A stretch of DNA of 5,434 nt from Clostridia bacterium (GTDB taxonomy: Bacteria > Bacillota > Clostridia > DUPQ01). Made by a program: the position numbers and the translations under genes. Of the stretch, positions 1 to 5,434 are shown piece by piece. The notes under the pieces were generated by a model. It was not told the origin of the DNA. It did no database searches and saw nothing but the letters and a program-made list of their open reading frames with translations. Position 1 is the stretch's first letter. Each line of letters begins with the position of its first letter. The DNA lies in contig JAQVAJ010000128.1 of the NCBI GenBank assembly GCA_028690885.1, positions 1 through 5,434 of the forward strand. The letters are read 5' to 3'.

Positions 1-257
1 ATTTCTTCAAATACTTCGCGTTCAGCACAAGCCTGGCTGTCTTCTCCATGTAATGCGCTGCCTCCTACTGTTATGTCCCAAAGACCCGACCATCCCTTTT
101 TGTAAGGTTGCCTTAACTGTATAAGCATTTTGTTATCTGAATTGAAAATGCATATATGAGTTACAATATGGTAATCGCCTTTCATAAAAACATCACCGCG
201 TTTTTTACTCTTTCCAAGATAATTTCTATTCTTATCGTAAAGATCCCAGATTTCCAT
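1..257 (-). CDS. NUDIX hydrolase, N-terminal 85 residues (3' end beyond window)
   Basis: This is the N-terminal part of a NUDIX-fold hydrolase, an enzyme class that cleaves nucleoside diphosphates linked to another moiety; some relatives are isopentenyl-diphosphate isomerases. The start is ATG at 257, preceded by AGAAAGGA with a 5-nt gap. The protein opens MEIWDLYDKN and has a beta-rich stretch (HIVTHICIF, about 30-38). The Nudix box (Gx5Ex7REUxEExGU) then begins at Gly66, with Glu72, Arg80-Glu81-Val82 and Glu84-Glu85 all in register. The window ends just before the final GU of the box. The metal-binding glutamates are therefore intact, and the visible part has no sign of decay. The opening and the QLRQPYKKGWSGLWDITVGG segment recall the NUDIX group often annotated as IPP-isomerase-like in clostridia, but the substrate cannot be told from this fragment. 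It lies 34 nt after the DUF3810 gene on the same strand, so it is probably the last visible gene of the feo operon. Confidence 0.9.
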   Translation of the reverse strand, partial: MEIWDLYDKNRNYLGKSKKRGDVFMKGDYHIVTHICIFNSDNKMLIQLRQPYKKGWSGLWDITVGGSALHGEDSQACAEREVFEE

Positions 258-276
258 AAAAATCCTTTCTGCTATT

Positions 277-306
277 TTAATTACTGCTATCTTAATTACT
301 GCTTTC
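277..306. repeat. Tandem 15-bp duplication over the DUF3810 stop codon
   Basis: Positions 277-291 (TTAATTACTGCTATC) and 292-306 (TTAATTACTGCTTTC) match at 14 of 15 bases and lie head to tail. A partial third copy (CTGCTAT) is at 269-275. On the minus strand the unit carries the last codons and TAA stop of the DUF3810 gene, so the second copy reproduces that end inside the 34-nt gap before the NUDIX gene. It looks like a slippage or small tandem duplication. No function is evident. Confidence 0.75.
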
Positions 307-1413
307 TATATCTATTTCATACCATGCAAGTAAAATATCTGTAACTTTTCCATAACTTTGCACTCCGTCTGTTTCTCCCTGAGCTTTCAAGTATGCATCA
401 TTTGCTTTATCTGATATTTCAGCTACCTTGCCATCATACCTAGCCCAGTGTTCGGTGTATCTGTGGTAATCATTATACAAGTGGTCAGAATATAATTCTG
501 AAAGCTGTCTATGAGACTGGGCATCTTTTGAATAAAGAGAATTCATAGAAAAAATTAATGCCATTGAATAGGCGCTGTATCTCATATTTATATTATCAGA
601 TTTTATAAGGGTGTAGAAAGCGAAGAAATTAGCTTCGTCTTCTGAAGTAATGCCATTTCTATGAGCAAGTTCGTGAGCACATGTAAAAGGAACAGCAATG
701 GCTAAGTTGTTGGAATTTATATTAGCTTCTCCTGTAAGAAAGGTGAAAATACCAGTGGTCTGCGTATAAGACCATGCATTGGAGGCTATTACATATTTAG
801 GTAAAGCTTCCTGTTTATTTGTAAAGTCAGAAACCGCTTTTGCGCTCAATCTGGCCATTTCATTAAACTCATTGCCTGTATAGTAGCCTTGCTCATTTCT
901 TTTTACCTCAGCAGAAAGCTGATTTGCTTTTTCAATCAGATATTTATTCAAGGCAATAAGCTCTTCTACTTCTCTGTCTTTAACTTCTAAACTCAACTCT
1001 CCCATAAGGCCGTCAGAATAGTACATGCATCCCCACATGGAATAGAAGAGGAAAATACCGATGGATAAAACTAAAAGCCATGCTGTTATGAACTTGAAAA
1101 GCCTTCCCAGTCTTCCTCTATTTTTTATTAGGTTCTTAATTAGTATTATAAGTGAAACAGTAAGTATTATAGCTAAAAGATATATCAGTATTTCTGCTAC
1201 AGAAAACTTAACAAATGAAAATGCTTTTGACATCGTATCCATCATCCACACTGACCATTTAGAATAAATGCCGTTTGTAAACTTAGGTGAGTTTTTGGCA
1301 ATGAGTATAATGACTATGGTAAATAATCCAAAGCACAATGATGCAACAAGCATCTTTAAAGCTTTTTTTGTATCAGTTTTATTTGTTTTCCTGCTTTTTA
1401 TCTTTTTTCTCAT
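292..1413 (-). CDS. DUF3810-type membrane protein with HExxH (putative membrane zinc metallopeptidase)
   Basis: This 373-residue protein is recognised as DUF3810 by its layout and motifs; its function is not established. A Lys/Arg-rich cytosolic tail (1-20) precedes three predicted membrane helices at about 21-40, 72-93 and 108-129. A large domain on the far side of the membrane follows. It contains the family-like stretch TGIFTFLTGEANINSNN, then PFTCAHELAHRNG with HELAH at 247-251, and EDEANFFAFY with a possible third zinc ligand, Glu260. HExxH plus a nearby downstream glutamate is the pattern of gluzincin peptidases, so an integral membrane zinc protease is a reasonable inference. ATG at 1413 is preferred, with GGA 10 nt upstream. 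A GTG at 1443 in frame would add MHARIADNVK, which only mirrors the Cys-rich codons of the upstream gene. An ATG at 1353 would remove the basic tail. The gene overlaps the preceding small gene by 35 nt, suggesting translational coupling, and ends at TAA 34 nt before the NUDIX gene. Confidence 0.85.
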   Translation of the reverse strand: MRKKIKSRKTNKTDTKKALKMLVASLCFGLFTIVIILIAKNSPKFTNGIYSKWSVWMMDTMSKAFSFVKFSVAEILIYLLAIILTVSLIILIKNLIKNRGRLGRLFKFITAWLLVLSIGIFLFYSMWGCMYYSDGLMGELSLEVKDREVEELIALNKYLIEKANQLSAEVKRNEQGYYTGNEFNEMARLSAKAVSDFTNKQEALPKYVIASNAWSYTQTTGIFTFLTGEANINSNNLAIAVPFTCAHELAHRNGITSEDEANFFAFYTLIKSDNINMRYSAYSMALIFSMNSLYSKDAQSHRQLSELYSDHLYNDYHRYTEHWARYDGKVAEISDKANDAYLKAQGETDGVQSYGKVTDILLAWYEIDIESSN

Positions 1414-1555
1414 CTTCACATTGTCCGCTATACGGGCATGCACTGCATGAACCGCACGAGCTGCACCCTTTTTTTCTGTTCTTTACAAGGTACCAGATTA
1501 CAGAAATTACTATTGCAGCGACAATTGCTATTATAACATAATCTATTAGTTTCAT
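1379..1555 (-). CDS. FeoB-associated Cys-rich membrane protein (58 aa)
   Basis: This small gene reads from ATG at 1555 to TAA at 1379-1381 and encodes 58 residues. One membrane helix (about 5-24, DYVIIAIVAAIVISVIWYLV) is followed by a basic patch (KNRKK). A cysteine cluster CSSCGSCSAC comes next (Cys31, 34, 37, 40), with a fifth at Cys46. The tail is very polar (EDEKKDKKQENK). The order helix, basic stretch, CxxCxxCxxC, charged tail, and the position directly after feoB, match the FeoB-associated Cys-rich membrane protein family common in Firmicutes. The role is unproven. A metal- or redox-handling accessory to FeoB at the cytosolic face is the usual guess, as Gram-positive Feo systems generally lack a classical FeoC. 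Translation is well supported: AGGAG lies 5 nt before the ATG and overlaps the feoB stop codon (TAGGAG). The 3' end overlaps the DUF3810 start by 35 nt in another frame. Confidence 0.93.
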   Translation of the reverse strand: MKLIDYVIIAIVAAIVISVIWYLVKNRKKGCSSCGSCSACPYSGQCEDEKKDKKQENK

Positions 1556-1559
1556 AGTA

Positions 1560-1566
1560 TCTCCTA
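1560..1566 (-). promoter_or_regulatory. RBS of the Cys-rich gene fused to the feoB stop codon
   Basis: On the minus strand the sequence reads TAGGAGATACTATG. The TAG stop of feoB forms part of the AGGAGA Shine-Dalgarno site for the 58-residue gene starting at 1555. Ribosomes ending on feoB are thus delivered onto the next initiation site, which supports coupled translation of the two products. Confidence 0.8.
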
Positions 1567-3561
1567 AAATAAAATTGCTATCCGATAGAAAATTAAAGCA
1601 ATTACATATGCCAATGACGTTTGAAGCAATACTACTACAAACATGGATTTTGTGCCCAATTCTCTTTTAACAGCAGCAATAGCTGCAACGCATGGCGTAT
1701 AGAGGAGGGTAAACAGTAAGAATGCAAATGCTGATATCGGATCAAATATTGTGCCTAACTGGCTGGATATACTTTCTGTCTGAGTACTTAGTAATACAGC
1801 AAAAGTAGAGACAACGGCTTCTTTAGCCATGAATCCGGTTATTAAAGCTGTTGAAGCCATCCAATTGCCAAATCCCAAAGGAATGAATATAGGTGCGATG
1901 AAAGAACCTATAAGGGCCAATATGCTGTCTTTGCTGTTTTCAACTGCGTTAAATCTTATGTCGAACTTATTTAAAAACCATATGACTATGGATGCAATGA
2001 ATATAATTGTAAATGCTCTTGTAATAAAGTCCTTTGTTTTTTCCCATAATAATAGCATAGTGTTTTTAGCTGTAGGTAATCTGTAATTAGGAAGTTCCAT
2101 GACAAAAGGTATTGGATTTCCCTTAAATACGAATTTTCTGGAAATAAGAGCAGCTACTATTGCAAGTAATATTCCTATAACATACATCGCTATCATGACA
2201 ACAGCTCTGTATTTAGTGAAAAATGCCATAGCAAATACCGAGTATATAGGAAGTTTTGCAGAACAGCTCATGAAAGGAGTTAGGAAAACTGTCATCTTTT
2301 TATCCCTGTCACTTGTAAGCGTTCTTGTAGCCATGATTGCAGGAACAGTACACCCGAAACCTATTAGCATAGGAACTATACTCTTTCCTGAAAGACCGAT
2401 TTTCCTTAACAGCTTATCCATAATAAATGCTACTCTGGCCATATAACCGGAGTCTTCAAGCAAAGATAGTAAAAAGAACAAAACTATGATGGTTGGCACA
2501 AAAGATAAAACACTTCCAACACCTGCAAAAACGCCATCTACAACCAGTGACTCCACAACAGGATTAATGCCGAAATTATTTAAGCCTTTAGATACAATAC
2601 TGGCTAATGAGTCAATACCGCCTGATAACAGATCAGAAAGAAAACTGCCTACTACTGCGAATGTAAGCCAGAATATTACAAACATGATACTAAGAAATAT
2701 CGGTATGCCAAAAATCTTATGAGTAAGTATGTTATCTATTTTTATGGTTTTGTCATGATGTTTATCAGTTTTTGGACGCACAACAGCTTTTTGGGTAATT
2801 TCCTCAATGTACTGATAACGCATATCAGCAATTGCAGCCATACGGTCCATGGACAACTCATTTTCCATTTCAACTATTCCATGCTCTATCATATCTTTTT
2901 CGTTTTTGCCTAAAGACAAATCGTTCAACATAGGTTCGTCCCCTTCAATTATCTTAACAGCCGCAAAAGAAGCAGGAACAGACGCTCTTTGCGCATGATC
3001 TTCTAATATGTGTGCTGTAGCATGAAGGGTTCTGTGAACTGGTCCTGAGCAGAAATCCTGCCTTGGAGGAGCACATTTGTTTTTTATGAGATCAATCATT
3101 GCTTTCATAAGATCATCAATACCTTCGTTTTTATTTGCAGATATTGGTATTATGGGGACTTTAAGATAATCACTTAAGATATCAGTCTTTATTACTATTC
3201 CATTGGCAAAAACCTCATCCATCATATTAATAGCTATTACCATGGGAATGTTCAGCTGAAGTAACTGCATTGAAAGATAAAGGCCTCTTTCTAGTGAGGT
3301 CCCGTCAATGATATTAATTATTCCATCAGGATGCTCTTTTAATAAAAAGTCTCTTGCCAGTATTTCTTCACCTGAGTAAGGGGAAAGAGAATATATGCCA
3401 GGAAGATCAACAAGTTTGACAGATTTGTCAGATTTTGATATTCCCTCTTTTACATCAACTGTTACTCCAGGGAAATTGCCCACATGCTGATTCGATCCGG
3501 TAAGCTGATTGAACAGCGTTGTTTTACCTGAGTTCTGATTGCCCGCAAGAGCTATTATCAT
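1564..3561 (-). CDS. feoB: Ferrous iron transport protein B (FeoB GTPase-permease)
   Basis: FeoB takes up Fe2+ across the cytoplasmic membrane, using an N-terminal G domain to control a membrane permease. The G domain is complete: P-loop GNQNSGKT (7-14), the G2 Thr in PGVTVDVKEG (31-40), DLPG (52-55), NMMD (112-115) and the SA loop (141-142). A helical region at about 165-275, the place of the GDI domain, links it to the permease. The permease has around ten hydrophobic segments from about 282 to 664. It carries the family hallmarks GFGCTVPAIM (401-410), PFMSCSAKLPIY (429-440) and YTPCVAA (621-627), with conserved Cys404, Cys433 and Cys624. At 665 residues it is a normal short Gram-positive FeoB with a separate FeoA and no fused FeoC-like domain. 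ATG at 3561 overlaps the feoA stop in ATGA and has a strong GAGGAGGT site 6 nt upstream. The reading frame shows no lesion. Expression is probably from the promoter before feoA. Confidence 0.98.
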   Translation of the reverse strand: MIIALAGNQNSGKTTLFNQLTGSNQHVGNFPGVTVDVKEGISKSDKSVKLVDLPGIYSLSPYSGEEILARDFLLKEHPDGIINIIDGTSLERGLYLSMQLLQLNIPMVIAINMMDEVFANGIVIKTDILSDYLKVPIIPISANKNEGIDDLMKAMIDLIKNKCAPPRQDFCSGPVHRTLHATAHILEDHAQRASVPASFAAVKIIEGDEPMLNDLSLGKNEKDMIEHGIVEMENELSMDRMAAIADMRYQYIEEITQKAVVRPKTDKHHDKTIKIDNILTHKIFGIPIFLSIMFVIFWLTFAVVGSFLSDLLSGGIDSLASIVSKGLNNFGINPVVESLVVDGVFAGVGSVLSFVPTIIVLFFLLSLLEDSGYMARVAFIMDKLLRKIGLSGKSIVPMLIGFGCTVPAIMATRTLTSDRDKKMTVFLTPFMSCSAKLPIYSVFAMAFFTKYRAVVMIAMYVIGILLAIVAALISRKFVFKGNPIPFVMELPNYRLPTAKNTMLLLWEKTKDFITRAFTIIFIASIVIWFLNKFDIRFNAVENSKDSILALIGSFIAPIFIPLGFGNWMASTALITGFMAKEAVVSTFAVLLSTQTESISSQLGTIFDPISAFAFLLFTLLYTPCVAAIAAVKRELGTKSMFVVVLLQTSLAYVIALIFYRIAILF

Positions 3562-3788
3562 ACAGATACCTCCTCGACTTCAATCAAGGAAGCATCTTCA
3601 AGCCTCAATGTAAGTTCATAACCTCTTAAATATATGCTTATTGGATCTCCCATAGGAGCTTTTCTTTGCATGTGTACAATAACTCTTGGCGTAAGGCCCA
3701 TGTCCAATAACCTGTGTCGAAGCCTGCCTCTGCCTCTTACTGCAATTATTCTTCCGTATTTCCCTATAGCAAGTTTATCTAAAGTCAT
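3558..3788 (-). CDS. feoA: FeoA-family protein, SH3-like partner of FeoB
   Basis: FeoA is a small cytosolic SH3-like beta-barrel protein thought to act with FeoB in ferrous iron uptake. This copy has 76 residues, the usual size. It opens MTLDKLAIGKYGRI and contains the FeoA hallmark RLRHRLLDMGLTPRVIVHMQRKAPMGDP, here given in parts: RHRLLDMGLTP is the core, followed by the basic MQRKAPMGDPI strand and YLRGYELTLR near the end. ATG at 3788 is chosen because GTGGAG lies about 10 nt upstream and the product begins like other FeoA proteins. An in-frame ATG at 3806 would add six residues (MWRNIY) but has no Shine-Dalgarno site, and its codons contain the one used by the downstream start. The TGA stop overlaps the feoB ATG (ATGA), a typical feoAB coupling arrangement. 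Confidence 0.96.
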   Translation of the reverse strand: MTLDKLAIGKYGRIIAVRGRGRLRHRLLDMGLTPRVIVHMQRKAPMGDPISIYLRGYELTLRLEDASLIEVEEVSV

Positions 3789-3808
3789 ATAAATATTTCT
3801 CCACATCC

Positions 3809-3827
3809 GGCAGATATTTTAACTGCC
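3809..3827. promoter_or_regulatory. Inverted repeat GGCAG-N9-CTGCC at the feo transcription start (possible operator)
   Basis: Perfect 5-bp arms at 3809-3813 and 3823-3827 flank a 9-nt AT-rich centre. If the TATTCT -10 element at 3834-3839 is used, transcription would start near 3827, placing this repeat at about +1 to +19 of the feo mRNA. That suits a repressor operator or a weak 5' UTR hairpin upstream of the feoA RBS. It does not match the Fur consensus or any metalloregulator site I can name, so the function is inferred from position only. Confidence 0.4.
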
Positions 3828-3833
3828 AATGAT

Positions 3834-3862
3834 AGAATAACTTATGCCCTTCAGCAAGTCAA
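3834..3862 (-). promoter_or_regulatory. Putative sigma-A promoter of the feo operon
   Basis: On the minus strand, TTGACT (3862-3857, 5/6 to the -35 consensus) and TATTCT (3839-3834, 4/6 to the -10) are separated by exactly 17 nt. The predicted start lies near 3827, about 39 nt before the feoA ATG. The -10 region continues as TTCTATCATT, which resembles only one half of a Fur box, so iron control is plausible biologically but weakly supported here. Confidence 0.6.
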
Positions 3863-3931
3863 TAAGCAATTGCTAACTCGCTTAAAAAAATATTACTTTT
3901 TGCTGTTATTTCTTTAAAACAGGCAAATCCA

Positions 3932-3960
3932 TTGACAATATGTCTTGCCATATGTTGTAT
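3932..3960 (+). promoter_or_regulatory. Putative sigma-A promoter of the heparinase-like gene
   Basis: A perfect TTGACA (3932-3937) is followed after 17 nt by TTGTAT (3955-3960, 3/6). TATCAT at 3958-3963 is a better -10 hexamer (5/6) but needs a 20-nt spacer. Either choice gives a leader of roughly 55-60 nt before the ATG at 4027. The -35 is convincing and the -10 ambiguous, so an activator may assist. This promoter does not overlap the divergent feo promoter. Confidence 0.45.
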
Positions 3961-3995
3961 CATGCATGTAAACAAGGCATAATATATATATGGCA
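3946..3995. promoter_or_regulatory. 8-bp inverted repeat TGCCATAT / ATATGGCA across the heparinase promoter
   Basis: TGCCATAT (3946-3953) is matched by its exact reverse complement ATATGGCA (3988-3995), 34 nt apart. The left arm lies in the -35/-10 spacer and the right arm in the 5' leader. GGCAT also repeats directly at 3976-3980 and 3992-3996, and CATGCATG at 3961-3968 is palindromic. The arrangement could be paired binding sites for a sugar-responsive regulator. AT-rich DNA gives short repeats by chance, so this stays tentative. Confidence 0.35.
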
Positions 3996-4026
3996 TGTTA
4001 GCCAAAAATAAAGAAGGATTGAACAT

Positions 4027-5434
4027 ATGAAATTATTTGAAGGATTTACATGTAAAGGAAAACTTTTATCAAATGATGACTTTCTAAAAAGACTTAGAAA
4101 CGATACGGAAAAAGGTATTGATAAGCTTTCGGCTGAAGAAAAACAACACTATATAGATAATGCTGAAAAAGCTATAGAAACTGAAATACCTATTCTCAAA
4201 GCTAGTGTTTACAAACAGTTTGCATATACAGGAAACAGAACGGAATATCAAGGTCCATATTATTCAAGAAGAAATATGCTTACTGAGCTTATTTTCGCAG
4301 AACTTTTAGAGAAAAAGAAAAGGTTCACTGAGAAAATACTTGATCTTGTGTGGCTCATATTAGAAGAAAGTACCTGGGTTATTCCTGCACATAACAAGAA
4401 TGGCTCATCATTGCTTTATGAATTTGATGATGTTTCATATGTTGATTTATTTTCAGCATCAACAGCTGCTGTTCTTGCGCTGTCATATGTATTTTTTAAA
4501 GAGGATATGAATGACGGATTAACTGATGATATGTTCAGTAAAAGACTTGAGTATGAAATTGAAAACAGAATATTACTTCCTTTTGAGAAATATGCAAAAA
4601 ACTGGTGGTATATAGGTCACATACCAGGACACAAACTTAATAATTGGAATCCTTGGATACATTCAAATATTTTATTTATTTTAGCTATATTTGAAAAAAA
4701 TGAACAAAGAAAAGAAAAATTATGTAATGATATGCTTTCATATACTGATAATTTTTTAGATACATACGGACCTGATGGAGGATGCGATGAAGGCCCTTCT
4801 TACTGGGGAGCTGCAGGTGCTTCATATTTTGATTTTCTAGATCTTTTATACAAAGCATCAGATGGAAAGATTGATAAATTGTCTGAAAAGCTGATTTATA
4901 ACATGGGTGATTACGTTAGAAAAATGTATATTGGTGGAGGATATTTCGTTAACTTTGCAGACAGCGGTCCAAAACCAAAGAATCTTGATGCAGTGCTTAT
5001 ATACAGATTTGCCAAAAGAACGGGAAACAAGCTGATGATGGATTTTGCTTGTTCATTTGATCAATGCAATAGGATATCATACAGCCACCCTCAAAGATCT
5101 TTATATAATATGATTGAAAAGAGTGAATGTAAGCAATCGTCATATAAGCCGAATAAAGAAGAGATAATGGAAGATACCCAAGTATATGTATTTAGAAATG
5201 ATACTCATTTTATAGCTATAAAAGGTGGACACAACAGAGAAGCCCACAATCATAATGATATAGGTCATTTTGTGCTTTTTGAAGAAGACACACCGATACT
5301 AATTGATGCAGGGTCTGATACATATAGCAAGAAGACTTTTTCTGATGAAAGATACACATTATGGAATATGCAGTCTTCATTTCATAATCTTCCAGAAATA
5401 TCAGGATATATGCAGCTTTTCGGAATTGAATACA
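4027..5434 (+). CDS. Heparinase II/III-like polysaccharide lyase (C-terminus beyond window)
   Basis: At least 469 residues of a heparinase II/III-family protein, probably a lyase that cleaves uronic-acid-containing polysaccharides or oligosaccharides by beta-elimination. ATG at 4027 has AGAAGGA 8 nt upstream. Residues about 40-330 form the helical toroid-type half, with NNWNPWIHSN (205-214) and DGGCDEGPSYWG (250-261). From about 385 a beta-sandwich half begins, with GGHNREAHNHNDIGHF (400-415), LIDAGSDTYSKKTFSDERY (425-443) and MQSSFHNLP (448-456). Recalling Pedobacter heparinase II, Tyr259 and His407 could be catalytic, and His409, Asp427 and His453 could bind zinc; this is inference by motif spacing. 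There is no signal peptide or lipobox, so the enzyme is probably cytosolic and acts on imported oligosaccharides. The frame is open to the window edge, and the rest of the beta domain is expected beyond it. The exact PL family and substrate cannot be assigned. The gene is divergent from the feo operon and has its own promoter. Confidence 0.9.
   Translation, partial: MKLFEGFTCKGKLLSNDDFLKRLRNDTEKGIDKLSAEEKQHYIDNAEKAIETEIPILKASVYKQFAYTGNRTEYQGPYYSRRNMLTELIFAELLEKKKRFTEKILDLVWLILEESTWVIPAHNKNGSSLLYEFDDVSYVDLFSASTAAVLALSYVFFKEDMNDGLTDDMFSKRLEYEIENRILLPFEKYAKNWWYIGHIPGHKLNNWNPWIHSNILFILAIFEKNEQRKEKLCNDMLSYTDNFLDTYGPDGGCDEGPSYWGAAGASYFDFLDLLYKASDGKIDKLSEKLIYNMGDYVRKMYIGGGYFVNFADSGPKPKNLDAVLIYRFAKRTGNKLMMDFACSFDQCNRISYSHPQRSLYNMIEKSECKQSSYKPNKEEIMEDTQVYVFRNDTHFIAIKGGHNREAHNHNDIGHFVLFEEDTPILIDAGSDTYSKKTFSDERYTLWNMQSSFHNLPEISGYMQLFGIEY

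Noticed and set aside
156..344. Plus-strand ORF of 62 residues across the NUDIX/DUF3810 junction
   Set aside because: It is antisense to both coding ends, biased to Phe/Tyr/Leu and runs through the tandem repeat; no RBS is seen.
1414..1443. GTG start at 1443 for DUF3810
   Set aside because: It has no Shine-Dalgarno site, and the added ten residues come from codons constrained by the Cys-rich protein; ATG at 1413 fits better.
1061..1541. Plus-strand ORFs opposite the DUF3810 and Cys-rich genes
   Set aside because: They lie antisense to well-supported genes, give low-complexity hydrophobic products and lack convincing RBS sites; they are shadows of the minus-strand codons.
1829..2913. Four plus-strand ORFs of 64-115 residues inside feoB
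   Set aside because: They are antisense to an intact feoB with all family motifs and resemble no known protein.
3789..3806. ATG at 3806 as the feoA start
   Set aside because: It has no RBS, and the GGAG that serves the 3788 start lies within these codons; FeoA proteins commonly begin at the MTLDKL-like position.
3825..3845. Fur box overlapping the feo -10 region
   Set aside because: Only one half resembles the TGATAATNATTATCA consensus (about 7 of 14 positions overall), too weak to annotate.
3865..3874. Palindrome AGCAATTGCT upstream of the feo -35
   Set aside because: A 10-bp palindrome in AT-rich DNA is weak evidence alone, and no second copy or T-tract makes it an operator or terminator.
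3955..3975. Possible CcpA (cre) or LacI-type operator TTGTAT...AAACAA
   Set aside because: It lacks the central CG and the half-site sequence of cre elements; symmetry is limited to the outer bases.

Overview
The window is AT-rich (roughly one third G+C by eye). It has strong purine-rich Shine-Dalgarno sites, tightly packed and overlapping genes, and a FeoA / short FeoB / small Cys-rich membrane protein set. Together these suggest a low-GC Gram-positive anaerobe of the Clostridia (Bacillota). No rRNA marker is present, so this rests on gene content and style.

Two transcription units diverge from a promoter region at about 3789-4026. The leftward (minus-strand) unit looks like a five-gene operon: feoA (3558-3788), feoB (1564-3561), a 58-residue FeoB-associated Cys-rich membrane protein (1379-1555), a DUF3810-type membrane protein with an HExxH motif (292-1413), and a NUDIX hydrolase cut by the window edge (1-257). 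The junctions are a 4-nt ATGA overlap, an 8-nt gap whose RBS overlaps the feoB stop codon, a 35-nt overlap and a 34-nt gap. This packing points to co-transcription and probably translational coupling. A good sigma-A-type promoter (TTGACT, 17 nt, TATTCT) lies upstream of feoA. A GGCAG/CTGCC inverted repeat sits at the expected transcription start.

The rightward unit starts at 4027 and runs off the window. It encodes at least 469 residues of a heparinase II/III-like polysaccharide lyase with no signal peptide. Its promoter region has a perfect TTGACA and an 8-bp inverted repeat (TGCCATAT/ATATGGCA).

Functionally, the left unit is ferrous iron uptake: FeoB is the GTP-gated permease, FeoA its small SH3-like partner, and the Cys-rich protein a probable accessory. 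The DUF3810 protein and the NUDIX hydrolase are not classical Feo components, and their place in the operon is the most interesting point here. The right unit is carbohydrate breakdown and has no evident link to iron. I see no mobile element, CRISPR array, tRNA, rRNA, riboswitch or convincing rho-independent terminator.
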